Source of the DNA: Alphaproteobacteria bacterium
GTDB taxonomy: Bacteria > Pseudomonadota > Alphaproteobacteria > 16-39-46 > JABJFC01
Reading direction: 5' to 3'
DNA length: 63,045 nt
Assembly (NCBI GenBank): GCA_018662925.1
Contig: JABJFC010000082.1
Span: 1 to 63,045 of the forward strand
A model generated the notes under the pieces. It was not told where the DNA came from. It was given only the letters and a program-made list of their open reading frames with translations, and did not search any database. The translations under genes and the position numbers were made by a program. The first letter of the stretch is position 1, and every line of letters starts with the position of its first letter. Shown piece after piece: positions 52,719-62,701 of the stretch.

Positions 52719-53398
52719 ACTTGTTAGAAAAAATACCCTTTCCCAAAGCCATCCTCTTTGATTGGGATGGCACCCTTGTGAATGTGGAAAATGTCATTTT
52801 TGATGTTCTTAGTAAAACGTACGTTGCCATGGGAAAAGAGGCACATGACTGGAAAAATCTTGGGAGTGTTGTGGGCCATTCACTGAGAGACTTCTTCCCA
52901 ACAGTTTTTAAAGATAAGTCCAAACAGGCAGAAAAAAAGTTCTATGAACTCTATGAACAGGACCATCTGGAGGAGCTAAAATTGGTTCCAGGTGCGGACT
53001 CCCTTTTAAAATATCTGAAAGAACAAGGTATATACACAGGCATTGTAAGCAATAAAAATGGGGATTATCTTCGAAAAGAAGTGGAACATCTCCAGTTAGG
53101 TTCCTATTTTGGGTCAATTGTTGGATCTTGTGATACGCCCAAGGACAAGCCTTCCCGTGTTCCCATAGATTACGCCCTTGCTGGGGTAGGGTATAGTCCC
53201 GAAAAGGATCCTGTGTGGTATGTGGGAGACCGTTCCGTGGATTTGGAGTGTGCCCACAACGCCGAATGCACTCCAATTTTAATTTCCCACATAAATGAGG
53301 TGGACGATTTAAATAAATTCGTTTATCCCCCGAGACTTATTATAAATTCTCCAAAAGAGCTAATAAATGTCTTGCAAAGCCCCTCTAGTTTTTGTTAA
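52715..53398 (+). CDS. HAD-family hydrolase, phosphoglycolate-phosphatase-like
   Basis: A 227-residue haloacid dehalogenase-fold phosphatase. Motif I is FDWDGTLV (Asp16 and Asp18 from this start), a helical cap follows, motif II is TGIVSNKNG, motif III lies around TPKDKPSRVPI and motif IV is WYVGDRSVDLECA. The start ATG overlaps the dat stop; an in-frame ATG at 52700 is less likely. The likely substrate is a small phosphate ester such as phosphoglycolate or a nucleotide; not determinable. Confidence 0.9.
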   Translation: MNLLEKIPFPKAILFDWDGTLVNVENVIFDVLSKTYVAMGKEAHDWKNLGSVVGHSLRDFFPTVFKDKSKQAEKKFYELYEQDHLEELKLVPGADSLLKYLKEQGIYTGIVSNKNGDYLRKEVEHLQLGSYFGSIVGSCDTPKDKPSRVPIDYALAGVGYSPEKDPVWYVGDRSVDLECAHNAECTPILISHINEVDDLNKFVYPPRLIINSPKELINVLQSPSSFC

Positions 53399-53517
53399 AA
53401 GGGGGTTCGCTCGTATATTTTACGGCGAGACTCGTAGTAGTCTGTTGATTTTTCCCTCATATGATGGAATATTAAGATAACAGGTAAGTATAATAACAAG
53501 GAGATATGGGAAAAAAT

Positions 53518-53772
53518 ATGTCTTCAGAAAAACAAAGCTTACAAGATGTGTTTTTGAACCACATCCGTAAAAATAAATCACCTGTGACCGTTTTCTTGGT
53601 AAATGGTATTAAGCTTCAGGGTGTTGTAACTAGTTTCGACAATTTCTCTTTGCAATTGCGTCGGGATACGCATGCCCAGCTTGTCTATAAGCATGCGATT
53701 TCAACAATCATGCCCACAGTTCCTATTCAGATGTACAAAGCATCTGATGAAGACGAAGGGGAACAGGAATAA
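53518..53772 (+). CDS. hfq: RNA chaperone Hfq
   Basis: Hfq (84 residues from 53518; an ATG at 53506 adds MGKN but would sit only two bases from AGGAG). The Sm1 ([40 protein letters not shown]) and Sm2 ([12 protein letters not shown]) motifs are intact, including Gln, Phe-Asp-Asn-Phe and Lys-His of the RNA-binding faces. It should form the hexameric ring that pairs small RNAs with messages. hflX follows directly. Confidence 0.96.
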   Translation: MSSEKQSLQDVFLNHIRKNKSPVTVFLVNGIKLQGVVTSFDNFSLQLRRDTHAQLVYKHAISTIMPTVPIQMYKASDEDEGEQE

Positions 53773-53781
53773 AACGCCTAG

Positions 53782-55086
53782 ATGCCATTAGATAAAGGAC
53801 AGCAGAATAAGGCTGTCCTTGTCGTTCATTCCTATTCAACTTATATGGATCGTGGACGTGGATCCTGTTTGCGTGACGCTCAATCCCAATTAGAAGAAGT
53901 CATTAGCCTCGCTGAAGCCATTGATTTGCGCGTGGAGGAGGCACGGCTCGTGAAACTGTCCAGGCCGCGTCCCTCGACACTGCTTGGTGTTGGTGTCTTG
54001 GAAGAAATGAAAGAGCAGATTTCGGCAGAGTCTATTCCTTTGCTCATCGTAAATGCGTCCTTAACGCCCATTCAACAGCGTAACTTAGAGCGATTTCTAC
54101 TGTGCAAAGTGATTGATCGAACTGGGCTTATTCTAGAGATCTTTGGCGAGCGGGCGCGAACACGGGAAGGGGTGCTGCAAGTCGAATTAGCAGCGCTTAC
54201 CTATCAGCGGAGTCGTTTGGTGCGTTCCTGGACTCACTTAGAGCGGCAGCGGGGAGGATTCGGATTCTTGGGGGGCCCTGGTGAAACTCAGCTAGAAGTG
54301 GACCGTCGGCTCATCGATACGCGCATTCGAAGGTTGGATCGGGATCTGAAACGCATTCGCAAGACGCGCTCTCTCCAAAGAAAGGCCCGTCAAAAGGTGC
54401 CTTATCCCATTGTGGCCCTTGTAGGATATACCAATGCGGGGAAATCGACTCTGTTTAATCGGCTGACCAGCTCAGATGTGTATGTAAAGGATCAGCTTTT
54501 TGCCACGCTGGATCCCACCATGCGGGCAGTAATACTTCCCTCTGGCAATAAAATCATCCTGTCTGATACGGTGGGCTTTATTTCCCAGCTCCCGACCCAG
54601 TTGGTGGAGGCTTTTCGGGCGACCCTGGAAGAAGTGACAGAAGCCGACTTATTATTGCATGTGCGGGATATTTCCCATCTCGATGCCGAGCAACAAGCCA
54701 AGGATGTTGATAACGTTTTGAAGGAGCTTGGCGTTGGGCAAGAGATGATCAAGCACGAAGTGTCGGTGCTCAATAAGATCGACCTGTTGCCAAAGGCTGA
54801 ACAGCCAACCAAGACTTCTAACTCTAAGGATCGCATTTTTCTATCTGCCATGACCGGCAAAGGCTGTTCCGACTTATTAAAATGCATCGATGATCATATG
54901 ATCAAAGGCGAAAAAGTGCATAAAGTCACCCTGAATGCCAAAGAGGGAGAGCGCTTAGCCTGGCTCTATGCAAATGCCCACGTCTTAGAGCGAGAGGAAA
55001 AGGGCGCCCAATTGCATCTCAAAGTACGAATTTCCCCCAAAAACTGGGGACGCTTTTCCCAAATGGTTGCTCACGGCGAGAGCTAA
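53782..55086 (+). CDS. hflX: GTPase HflX
   Basis: HflX (434 residues) is a ribosome-associated GTPase that splits stalled or hibernating 70S ribosomes under stress. The N-terminal domain (LLGVGVLEEMKEQI, RERARTREGVLQVELAALTYQ in part, GGFGFLGGPGETQLEVDRR) precedes the GTPase domain with P-loop VGYTNAGKSTLFNRLT, G3 LSDTVGFISQLPTQLV and G4 LNKIDLLP. It ends the dusB-to-hflX series. Confidence 0.96.
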   Translation: MPLDKGQQNKAVLVVHSYSTYMDRGRGSCLRDAQSQLEEVISLAEAIDLRVEEARLVKLSRPRPSTLLGVGVLEEMKEQISAESIPLLIVNASLTPIQQRNLERFLLCKVIDRTGLILEIFGERARTREGVLQVELAALTYQRSRLVRSWTHLERQRGGFGFLGGPGETQLEVDRRLIDTRIRRLDRDLKRIRKTRSLQRKARQKVPYPIVALVGYTNAGKSTLFNRLTSSDVYVKDQLFATLDPTMRAVILPSGNKIILSDTVGFISQLPTQLVEAFRATLEEVTEADLLLHVRDISHLDAEQQAKDVDNVLKELGVGQEMIKHEVSVLNKIDLLPKAEQPTKTSNSKDRIFLSAMTGKGCSDLLKCIDDHMIKGEKVHKVTLNAKEGERLAWLYANAHVLEREEKGAQLHLKVRISPKNWGRFSQMVAHGES

Positions 55087-55115
55087 CGCGGAGGTAAGTG
55101 GGTAACAAGAGCTCT

Positions 55116-55680
55116 TTATAACACCTTTTTTATGCAACTTAGTAGTGGGTCGTATCTTATTTCCTTATGAAGAACTTCCTCGAGACATCGGTCTACTTTC
55201 CCCGCATATCGCAGGTGTCTTTTTATGTTATTCCCGCGGTTATATTTTGCAAAGCAATGCTTCACTTTACTTGTCATGTCTTCTGTAATCTGAGCCACAT
55301 CCTGACGAATTTTTTCATCTGTGAGGCATTCAGCAATACCCTCTTCCATTTTAATATACGTAGGCTGACAACCATCAATCTTTTTAAGCGCAGTAAGAAA
55401 GTTATTTATTGTTTCCTCATGAGATTTTTGGGAGCTTGTTAAGCGAGCAGTCTTAGTGCAACATCTCTTCGCTGTATAATGAGGATTTAATTTTTTGCAC
55501 TCACGATAACTTTCATCTAATTTGTGCTGCTCGCTGCTCGCTGCTCGCTGCTCGCTGCTCGCTGCTCTCGTGTCGGGGGAAGGATGCATCTCTTTCTTCG
55601 GCCTTGCAAACACTACCTGTTACAAAAAACGAAAGCATTAGCACTGCTACTACGCAGAAATTCCGTGAAAATATATTCAT
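55116..55680 (-). pseudogene. Secreted Cys-rich protein gene, out of frame at a heptamer repeat (phase-variable candidate)
   Basis: From the ATG at 55680 the frame reads a good signal peptide (MNIFSRNFCVVAVLMLSFFV, cleaved near CKA-EER), runs into six GCTGCTC units (55526-55567) and stops at a TGA soon after. The rest of the protein (about 120 residues: YRECKKLNPHYTAKRCCTK, IDGCQPTYIKMEEGIAECL, VKHCFAKYNRGNN, VDRCLEEVLHKE, LLSCIKKVL) continues in the frame one base over. Five or eight units would join the two into one secreted protein of about 185 residues with many cysteines. Read as such, the gene is in an off state. AGGGG lies ten bases before the ATG. I recognise no family. A plain frameshift mutation or an assembly error at the repeat are the alternatives. 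Confidence 0.7.
55526..55567. repeat. Heptanucleotide tandem repeat, six units
   Basis: Six perfect GCTGCTC units, 42 bases. Each gain or loss of a unit shifts the frame of the minus-strand gene by one base, because seven is one more than a multiple of three. In the gene it codes for Ala, Ser, Glu, Gln and Arg, a flexible stretch just after the signal peptide. Confidence 0.95.
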
Positions 55681-55855
55681 TATGTACCATCCCCTAGCTT
55701 TTTATTACTCAATCCTGATCAACTGGAATTACTTTAATATTCTCTTTCATACTAACAGCAATACCACTAGCGGGTCAATTTTAGGATCTTTCCGTGTCAC
55801 AAACGTTTTCCCAAATTGATCCCTTTTTCTTGACAAGTTGTTGTGCTATGTAGAG

Positions 55856-55883
55856 TTTGCAAACCATGGGTATGGGGGTATAA
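55856..55883 (+). promoter_or_regulatory. Promoter of tRNA-Leu
   Basis: A perfect -10 box TATAAT (55878-55883) lies ten bases before the tRNA 5' end. The -35 candidate TTTGCA (55856-55861) is weak with a 16-base spacer; a full TTGACA occurs further up at about 55830 but is too far for this -10. Confidence 0.6.
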
Positions 55884-55892
55884 TCGATCTTC

Positions 55893-55978
55893 CGCGGGCG
55901 TGGTGAAATTGGTAGACACGCTAGATTTAGGTTCTAGTGACGAAAGTTGTGGGGGTTCGAGTCCCTCCGCCCGCACCA
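55893..55978 (+). tRNA. tRNA-Leu(UAG)
   Basis: A class II tRNA of 86 bases with encoded CCA. The acceptor stem GCGGGCG pairs with CGCCCGC; the anticodon stem CTAGA/TCTAG holds the loop TTTAGGT with anticodon TAG at 55928-55930; a long variable arm and a T arm with GGTTCGAGTCC follow. It reads CUA and other CUN leucine codons. Confidence 0.96.
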
Positions 55979-56024
55979 CGAATATTTTGACCATTGTAGT
56001 TAACGAAGAAATGGAACTGATTTT

Positions 56025-57377
56025 ATGAAAGTTACCGAGGTGAATTCAAAAGGACTGGAACATACGTATAAGATCGTAGTTCCTTCAAGCGAGATCCAAG
56101 AAAGAATTGAAGCCAAATTACAAGGACTGGGTGGGTCTGTAAATGTTCCTGGCTTCCGGAAGGGAAAGGTTCCTCTCACGCTTTTGAAACAGAGGTACGG
56201 AAACACGGTGAATACGGAAGTCCTGGAAGACGTTATCAAGGAAACTTCCATGAAAGCTTTTCAGGAAAAAGGGCTTATACCGGCAACGCAACCGAGCATC
56301 AAGGTAGATCTTTTTAGTCCAGAGCAAGATCTGGAGTACACAGTGACTGTGGAAACCCTTCCTGAAATTGAAGACTTTGATTTAAAAGGACTCAATTTGG
56401 AGAAATTAACGGTTCCCATTTCTGAAGATAAAGTGGAAGAATCGCTTTTGGCGCTGGCCGAGCGAAACAAAAAGCCTGTGCCCTTAAAAAAAGCGCGCAG
56501 CAGTAAAAAGGGCGACCATTTGCTGATAGATTTTGTCGGCTCCCTCGATGGGAAGGTTTTTGAGGGCGGCACGGCGAAAGATTTTCCTATTGAAATAGGG
56601 TCTGGAAACTTGATTCCAGGCTTTGAAGATCAACTGGTGGGTGCTAAAAAGGGCGATAAGGTAACTGTTGAAGTGACTTTTCCTAAAGAATACGGGGAAA
56701 AGAGCCTTGCGGGCAAAGGAGCAGCCTTTGATGTGACCGTGAAGGAAGTCTCTGAAATGTCCTCCCACGAGGTAAATGATGAGTTTGCATCTGCTTTGGG
56801 GTACAAGGATCTCAAAAAGCTTCGGGAAGATGTGAAAGCTCAGATGGGGAAAGATTTAGATCACTTGAGCCGATCCCATCTCAAACGTAAAATATTGGAC
56901 AAGTTGTCTGAAACCTACGACATTGAGGTTCCTGCCACTATGGCTGATGCCGAATTTAAGAACATCTGGGATGAGTTCTCAAATCTTGCAAAAGAGGATG
57001 ATGCCTTTAAGAAAGAGATGAAGGAAAAGGGTGAGAAAAAGCTTAAGGATGAATATAGATCTATTGCCGAGCGTCGGGTGAAGCTGGGTCTTGTCTTGGC
57101 GGATATTGGGAAGAAAAACAAAATTGATGTTTCTCAAAATGAGTTGCAGCAGGCTCTTATGGAGCATGTGCGTCAGTATCCTGGACAGGAACAGGAAATC
57201 TTTGACAAGATTAAAGATAATCCTCGTGCTCTTGCCTCGCTTCAAGCTCCTTTGTTCGAAGAAAAGGTTATTGATTACCTTATCAAGAATGCAAAGCTTA
57301 AAGAACGTGAAGTTGAAGTTGCAGAGTTGACAAAGGAACTATCAGAAGACCCCCTAAGTGGATTTTCAGAAGAGTAG
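56025..57377 (+). CDS. tig: Trigger factor
   Basis: Trigger factor (450 residues) is the ribosome-bound chaperone. The ribosome-docking signature GFRKGK is at residues 43-48 (NVPGFRKGKVPLTLLKQRYG). The FKBP-like PPIase domain (GDHLLIDFVGSLDGKVFEGG, IEIGSGNLIPGFEDQLVGA) spans about 155-245, followed by the helical arms. It starts the tig-clpP-clpX-lon series 47 bases after tRNA-Leu. Confidence 0.97.
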   Translation: MKVTEVNSKGLEHTYKIVVPSSEIQERIEAKLQGLGGSVNVPGFRKGKVPLTLLKQRYGNTVNTEVLEDVIKETSMKAFQEKGLIPATQPSIKVDLFSPEQDLEYTVTVETLPEIEDFDLKGLNLEKLTVPISEDKVEESLLALAERNKKPVPLKKARSSKKGDHLLIDFVGSLDGKVFEGGTAKDFPIEIGSGNLIPGFEDQLVGAKKGDKVTVEVTFPKEYGEKSLAGKGAAFDVTVKEVSEMSSHEVNDEFASALGYKDLKKLREDVKAQMGKDLDHLSRSHLKRKILDKLSETYDIEVPATMADAEFKNIWDEFSNLAKEDDAFKKEMKEKGEKKLKDEYRSIAERRVKLGLVLADIGKKNKIDVSQNELQQALMEHVRQYPGQEQEIFDKIKDNPRALASLQAPLFEEKVIDYLIKNAKLKEREVEVAELTKELSEDPLSGFSEE

Positions 57378-57444
57378 GGAGTTGACCAACTCTATGTACC
57401 TGGTAAGGTATAGGGTAACAAATACATAAGAAAAGGGAGTCTCT

Positions 57445-58092
57445 ATGACACATACTATGAACACTTTGGTGCCAACCGTTATTGAACAAACCAATCGCGG
57501 TGAGAGGGCCTTTGATATTTATTCACGCTTATTGAAAGAGCGTATTATTTTCCTGACCAGCCCTGGGGCCATGGATGAAAATACGGCGAGTGTTGTATGT
57601 GCTCAGCTATTATTTTTAGAGTCTGAAAATCCCAATAAGGATATTTCATTGTACATAAACTCTCCTGGGGGTGTTGTGACGGCTGGTTTGGCCATTTTTG
57701 ATACCATGAACTACATTCACTGCGATGTATCTACCATCTGTTTTGGTCAGGCGGCATCCATGGGCGCATTTCTATTAGCCGCGGGAGCTCCTGGAAAGCG
57801 CTATTGTTTACCCAATGCACGCGTCATGATTCATCAGCCTGCAGGAGGGGCCCAGGGGCAAGCAACAGACATAGAGATTCAAGCCAAGGAAATCTTGGAG
57901 ATTAGAGAGCTCACAAACAGGCATTTGTCCACTTTTACGGGCCAGCCTATTAAAAAGATAGCCGATGCTGTTGAGCGAGATAGGTTCTTTAGGCCAGAGG
58001 ACGCTGTGAAGTTTGGTTTGGTTGATCACGTTATTACAGAACGTCCTCAACCTGAGGAGGAAATTGAGACCAAAAAGGCAAATTCCAAGTAA
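57445..58092 (+). CDS. clpP: ATP-dependent Clp protease proteolytic subunit
   Basis: ClpP (215 residues) forms the tetradecameric serine protease chamber. The catalytic triad is visible: Ser105 ([11 protein letters not shown]), His130 ([11 protein letters not shown]) and Asp179 (VERDRFF). The spacing equals that of E. coli ClpP. The stretch [20 protein letters not shown] replaces the commoner ERIIFLxGPVxD, a small variation. It works with ClpX (58306). GGGAG lies before the start. Confidence 0.97.
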   Translation: MTHTMNTLVPTVIEQTNRGERAFDIYSRLLKERIIFLTSPGAMDENTASVVCAQLLFLESENPNKDISLYINSPGGVVTAGLAIFDTMNYIHCDVSTICFGQAASMGAFLLAAGAPGKRYCLPNARVMIHQPAGGAQGQATDIEIQAKEILEIRELTNRHLSTFTGQPIKKIADAVERDRFFRPEDAVKFGLVDHVITERPQPEEEIETKKANSK

Positions 58093-58098
58093 TTCAGT

Positions 58099-58215
58099 GA
58101 TCAGAGTTCAGATTTGGAGACTAGGTGACTGAGGGCGCCTGCGACGGCGTCTTCCTGGCCATCCGCCATAGCGACGCGTCACGTTGTAGCATCGCGAAGA
58201 CGGAAGGCGGAAAGC
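58099..58215. repeat. Intergenic repeat related to the tRNA-Ser cluster
   Basis: GACGCGTCACGTTGTAGC and GCGAAGACGG are close to parts of the 44300-44600 repeats, and CCATCCGCCAT matches, inverted, the sequence at the 3' end of tRNA-Ser. CGTCTTC (58148-58154) and GAAGACG (58196-58202) are inverted arms. It separates clpP from clpX. Confidence 0.6.
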
Positions 58216-58305
58216 AATTTAAGCCCATATTTTTTTATGGATTGTGCAAAGAGCGCAATGATGTTTAAATTAGAGTATGGAGTTTAGATAAGAAACGGGG
58301 AAGAT

Positions 58306-59583
58306 ATGAGTGCATCGGGAAGCGGGGATACGAAAAATACACTTTACTGTTCTTTTTGCGGAAAGAGCCAACATGAGGTAAGAAAGCTTATCGCGGGACC
58401 GACGGTTTTCATTTGCGATGAGTGTGTGGAACTTTGTACCGATATTATTCGGGAAGAGTATAAGTCCTCTTTGGCCAAAAAAGACGGTGGTTTCCCGACT
58501 CCTGCCGAGATTTGCAAAGTGCTAGATGACTATGTGATTGGCCAAGCAGAAGCAAAGCGTGTTCTTTCTGTGGCGGTTCATAACCACTATAAGCGCCTTA
58601 TTCACGACACGAAGAATGAAGAAGTGGAATTGTCCAAGTCTAACATTTTGTTGATTGGTCCTACTGGGTGTGGAAAAACCCTTCTAGCGCAAACGTTGGC
58701 AAGGGTCCTGGATGTTCCATTTACCATGGCCGATGCGACCACATTGACCGAGGCTGGTTATGTTGGTGAAGATGTTGAGAATATCATCCTTAAACTTTTA
58801 CAGTCTGCCGATTATAATGTGGAACGTGCCCAGCGTGGAATCGTTTACATTGATGAAGTGGATAAGATTTCTCGTAAATCAGATAATCCGTCTATTACCC
58901 GCGATGTATCTGGTGAAGGGGTTCAGCAAGCTCTCCTAAAAATTATGGAGGGAACAGTTGCCGCAGTTCCACCACAAGGGGGACGCAAACATCCTCAGCA
59001 AGAGTTCTTGCAAGTGGATACGACAAATATCCTCTTTATCTGTGGAGGTGCCTTTGCAGGGTTGGAGAAAATTATTTCTGCTCGTGGCAAGGACGTAGCC
59101 ATCGGATTTGGGGCGCACGTGAAGACCAAAGATGAAAGATCCACGGGCGAGCTTTTGATGGGTGTTGAACCCGAAGATCTTCTTAAATTCGGGTTGATTC
59201 CCGAATTTGTGGGCCGCTTACCGGTTATCGCAGCTTTGGGCGATTTGGACGAAGAAGCTTTGATCGAAATTTTGACCCAGCCCAAGAACGCCCTGGTTAA
59301 ACAATATCAACGGCTTTTCGATATGGAAGAAGTGAAGCTGGAGTTCTCTGAAGATGCTCTTAAGAGTGTTTCCAAAAAAGCCATCGAGCGGAAAACTGGC
59401 GCTCGCGGTCTGAGATCTATTCTTGAAGGCGTCTTGTTGGATACCATGTTTGAGTTGCCGTCTTATGAGAATGTTGAAGAAGTTCTCGTCAATAAAGAAG
59501 TTATTGACGACGGAAATGACCCTGTTCTCGTCTATGGCCGAAAACAAGCAAAGGCCAAAAAGACTTCCAGGCGCTCTTCATAG
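58306..59583 (+). CDS. clpX: ATP-dependent Clp protease ATP-binding subunit ClpX
   Basis: ClpX (425 residues) unfolds substrates for ClpP. The zinc-binding domain has C15, C18, C37 and C40 (CSFCGK ... CDEC). Walker A GPTGCGKT is at 118-125, Walker [12 protein letters not shown] follows, and the pore and sensor motifs ([21 protein letters not shown]) are intact. The C-terminus is Lys-rich ([13 protein letters not shown]). Confidence 0.98.
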   Translation: MSASGSGDTKNTLYCSFCGKSQHEVRKLIAGPTVFICDECVELCTDIIREEYKSSLAKKDGGFPTPAEICKVLDDYVIGQAEAKRVLSVAVHNHYKRLIHDTKNEEVELSKSNILLIGPTGCGKTLLAQTLARVLDVPFTMADATTLTEAGYVGEDVENIILKLLQSADYNVERAQRGIVYIDEVDKISRKSDNPSITRDVSGEGVQQALLKIMEGTVAAVPPQGGRKHPQQEFLQVDTTNILFICGGAFAGLEKIISARGKDVAIGFGAHVKTKDERSTGELLMGVEPEDLLKFGLIPEFVGRLPVIAALGDLDEEALIEILTQPKNALVKQYQRLFDMEEVKLEFSEDALKSVSKKAIERKTGARGLRSILEGVLLDTMFELPSYENVEEVLVNKEVIDDGNDPVLVYGRKQAKAKKTSRRSS

Positions 59584-59790
59584 ACCTAAATCTTTTAGTT
59601 CCAATTAGTAATATTGCTAAAATGATTTGTAGTTGATGGCTTTTTCAAGGAAAAAATTGATATTTTTCAATGGGTTAGAGTTTCAGGGTTGTGTCTTTAT
59701 TGCAAATGATGGACATGGGCCTTGAAAAACGTATAGTATGAACTGATTTTTGGAAATTTATTAATAGATATTGAGAGTATAGAGCACCCC

Positions 59791-62193
59791 ATGGATAAGG
59801 AATCTAAGCTTCAGAAAGGGACACTTTTCCCCGTTCTTCCCTTGAGAGATATTGTTGTTTTCCCAGATATGGTCGTTCCTCTTTTTGTGGGGCGTGAAAA
59901 GTCTGTACAGGCCCTCGAGTACGTTATGCAGCGTGATGTGCCTCTTCTATTGGTGACACAAAAGACGTCTTCTCAGGAAAATCCAAAGCCTGAAGACTTA
60001 TATTCAGTAGGGACTTTGGGGACTGTTCTTCAGCTTTTGAAACTGCCTGATGGGACGGTGAAGGTTCTGGTTGAGGGTGGCAGTAGGGCTAAACTCATAA
60101 ATTTCAAAACCGATGAGAAATTTTATCAAGCTTATGCAGATCCGATCATTGATGGGAGCTCCGATACAGAAGAAGTAAAGGCTTTGCGTCGTGCCATAAT
60201 TGATGAGTTCGAAAAGTATATTAAGACCAACCAGAAAATCTCTCCTGAAGTGTTTGGGGCTATTTCACAGATGGAATCCGCTGCAAAATTGGCAGACGCG
60301 GTGGCTTCATATCTTACTTTAAAAATCCAAGATAAACAGAAGTTGCTTGAGATTGAATCTCTCACCGAGCGGCTCGAAAAAGTTTATTCCCTGATGGGGG
60401 CGGAAATTGAAAGTCTCAATGTAGAGCGCAAGATCCGAAATCGCGTAAAGCGCCAAATGGAAAAGTCTCAACGGGAATACTTTTTGAACGAACAAATCAA
60501 AGCGATTCAAAATGAGCTTGGAGACGCCCCAGATGGCAAGGGTGAAATCGAGGAACTTGAAGAAAAGATTAATAAGACAAAATTGTCGAAAGAAGCAAAA
60601 GATAAAGCACTGGCCGAACTTAAGAAGCTAAAAAACATGAGCCCCATGTCGGGCGAGGCTACCGTTGTTCGGAATTATCTAGATTGGTTGTTGGATATTC
60701 CTTGGCAGAAAAGGAAAACGGTTAAAAAGGATATAAAATCGGCTGAAAAAATCCTTGAAAAAGATCATTTCGGTTTGGAAAAGGTAAAAGAACGGATTTT
60801 GGAGTATTTGGCTGTTCAACAGAGAGTCGATAAGGTTCAGGGCCAAATACTGTGTCTCGTGGGGCCTCCTGGTGTGGGGAAAACGTCTCTCGGGAAATCC
60901 ATTGCGCGGGCGACCGGTCGGAAATTTGTGCGCGTGTCTTTGGGCGGTGTTCGTGATGAAGCGGAGATTCGGGGCCATCGGCGTACCTATATAGGGGCGA
61001 TGCCTGGCAAGATTATTCAAGGGATGAAGAAGGCAAAGGCCTCCAATCCTCTCTTCTTATTAGATGAGGTAGATAAGCTTGGCGCAGACTGGCGCGGAGA
61101 TCCTGCATCGGCTCTCCTAGAGGTATTGGATCCTGAGCAGAACACTCAATTCAATGATCATTATTTGGAAGTGGATTATGACTTGTCTGATGTCATGTTT
61201 GTCACAACAGCCAACACGCTCAACATGCCGCAGCCGCTTTTAGACCGCATGGAAACGATTCGGATTTCGGGATATACAGAAGATGAAAAGCTGGGCATTT
61301 GTACGCGTCATCTCATCCCAAAGCAGTTGGAAAAACATGGCCTAAAAAAGGGTGAGTGGAGTATATCTGCTGAGTCCTTGAAAGAACTTATTCGTTATTA
61401 TACCCGTGAAGCTGGCGTGCGTAATCTAGAGCGAGAAACGGCGAGCCTTATGCGTAAGGCCGTTAAAGATATCTTGATGAATGGGTCAAAAAAGATCTCA
61501 ATTACGCCCAAGGTTTTGCAAAAATACTTGGGCCCCCATCAGTACCGTTATGGCGAAATGGAAGATAAGGATGCCGTGGGTGTCACAACTGGCCTAGCTT
61601 GGACAGAAGTGGGCGGCGAACTGTTAACCATTGAAGCAGTTCTTCTTCCTGGAAAAGGAAAGATGCGTATTACAGGAAAGTTGGGCGAAGTTATGCAAGA
61701 GTCTGTGCAGGCTGCTGCAAGCTATGTCCGGTCTCGGGCTCAGAAGTTTGGCATTGATCCAAAGACTTTTGAGGAAACAGATATTCACATCCATGTACCA
61801 GAAGGGGCAACGCCCAAAGATGGTCCATCTGCAGGCGTTGCCATGTGCACATCTATCGTCTCGCTTTTGACGGGTATACCTGTTCGTCGTGACCTTGCCA
61901 TGACGGGTGAAATCACTTTGCGGGGACGCGTTCTTGCTATTGGTGGTTTGAAAGAAAAAGTCTTGGCGGCCCATAGGGGGGGCATAAAGACAGTTTTGAT
62001 TCCAAAGGATAACGAAAAGGATCTTGTGGATATTCCAGAAAAAGTCAGAAAGGAAGTTAAGATTATTGCCTTTGAAGACGTGGATAAGGTCCTTGATACG
62101 GCTCTTTCAAAAAAAATCACCCCTTTTAAAGAGTCAAATTTGGGACGAAATATGTCAAAAAAAGGGCAGATTGCTGAGGTTGAGCGCGCTTAG
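59791..62193 (+). CDS. lon: ATP-dependent Lon protease
   Basis: Lon (800 residues) degrades misfolded and regulatory proteins. The N-terminal LON domain ([21 protein letters not shown]) leads to a coiled coil, the AAA+ domain (Walker [14 protein letters not shown] near 355-367, Walker [12 protein letters not shown]) and the C-terminal serine protease with catalytic Ser680 in [11 protein letters not shown] and the paired Lys in [12 protein letters not shown]. It follows clpX after 207 bases, which hold no gene, and precedes hup. Confidence 0.98.
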   Translation: MDKESKLQKGTLFPVLPLRDIVVFPDMVVPLFVGREKSVQALEYVMQRDVPLLLVTQKTSSQENPKPEDLYSVGTLGTVLQLLKLPDGTVKVLVEGGSRAKLINFKTDEKFYQAYADPIIDGSSDTEEVKALRRAIIDEFEKYIKTNQKISPEVFGAISQMESAAKLADAVASYLTLKIQDKQKLLEIESLTERLEKVYSLMGAEIESLNVERKIRNRVKRQMEKSQREYFLNEQIKAIQNELGDAPDGKGEIEELEEKINKTKLSKEAKDKALAELKKLKNMSPMSGEATVVRNYLDWLLDIPWQKRKTVKKDIKSAEKILEKDHFGLEKVKERILEYLAVQQRVDKVQGQILCLVGPPGVGKTSLGKSIARATGRKFVRVSLGGVRDEAEIRGHRRTYIGAMPGKIIQGMKKAKASNPLFLLDEVDKLGADWRGDPASALLEVLDPEQNTQFNDHYLEVDYDLSDVMFVTTANTLNMPQPLLDRMETIRISGYTEDEKLGICTRHLIPKQLEKHGLKKGEWSISAESLKELIRYYTREAGVRNLERETASLMRKAVKDILMNGSKKISITPKVLQKYLGPHQYRYGEMEDKDAVGVTTGLAWTEVGGELLTIEAVLLPGKGKMRITGKLGEVMQESVQAAASYVRSRAQKFGIDPKTFEETDIHIHVPEGATPKDGPSAGVAMCTSIVSLLTGIPVRRDLAMTGEITLRGRVLAIGGLKEKVLAAHRGGIKTVLIPKDNEKDLVDIPEKVRKEVKIIAFEDVDKVLDTALSKKITPFKESNLGRNMSKKGQIAEVERA

Positions 62194-62280
62194 CAAGTCG
62201 AGAACACCCCGTTTTTTGGGGAAAAATCAAGAAAAAATGAAAAAAAGTGCTGTTTTAGGCCAAAAATTAACAAAAGTTGA

Positions 62281-62309
62281 TTGACGGGCGCTTTTAGTTT
62301 GGCATAGAC
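62281..62309 (+). promoter_or_regulatory. Putative promoter of hup
   Basis: TTGACG (62281-62286) with ATAGAC (62304-62309) 17 bases later; five of six and about three of six consensus positions. The GTG start is 53 bases downstream. Confidence 0.45.
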
Positions 62310-62361
62310 TGACACTGGTTAAATAAATTGGTGTCGGTTTACAATAACAAGGGTTATAACA

Positions 62362-62646
62362 GTGAATAAAAGCGAATTAATCTCATCGGTAGCTACAACA
62401 GCTGGTCTTTCAAAAGCTAATGCAGCTAAAGCAGTAGACAGTGTGTTTACGACAATTCAAAACTCACTTAAGCAAGGTAAAGAAGTTCGCCTTGTTGGTT
62501 TTGGTACTTTTACAGTAACAAAGCGTGCAGCTACAGAAGGTCGTAACCCACGTACGGGCGAAAAGATTAAGATTCCTGCATCTAAGCAACCTAAGTTTAG
62601 AGCTGGTAAGACTTTGAAAGCTGCAGTACAGAGTGTAAAGCTCTAG
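62362..62646 (+). CDS. hup: DNA-binding protein HU
   Basis: HU (94 residues) bends and compacts DNA. MNKSELISSVATTAGLSKANA and the flipped-out arm signature GFGTFTVTKRAATEGRNPRTG followed by IPASKQPKFRAGKTLKAAV are textbook. The start is a GTG with AAGGG nine bases upstream. It follows lon as in many proteobacteria and has its own promoter and a strong terminator. Confidence 0.98.
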   Translation: MNKSELISSVATTAGLSKANAAKAVDSVFTTIQNSLKQGKEVRLVGFGTFTVTKRAATEGRNPRTGEKIKIPASKQPKFRAGKTLKAAVQSVKL

Positions 62647-62668
62647 AGCAACTTTTTTTAAAGTTAAA

Positions 62669-62701
62669 AACGCCGCTTTCGAGAGGAAGCGGCGTTTTTT
62701 T
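62669..62701 (+). terminator. Rho-independent terminator of hup
   Basis: AACGCCGCTT (62669-62678) pairs with AAGCGGCGTT (62687-62696), followed by a run of seven T. A classic intrinsic terminator. Confidence 0.95.
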
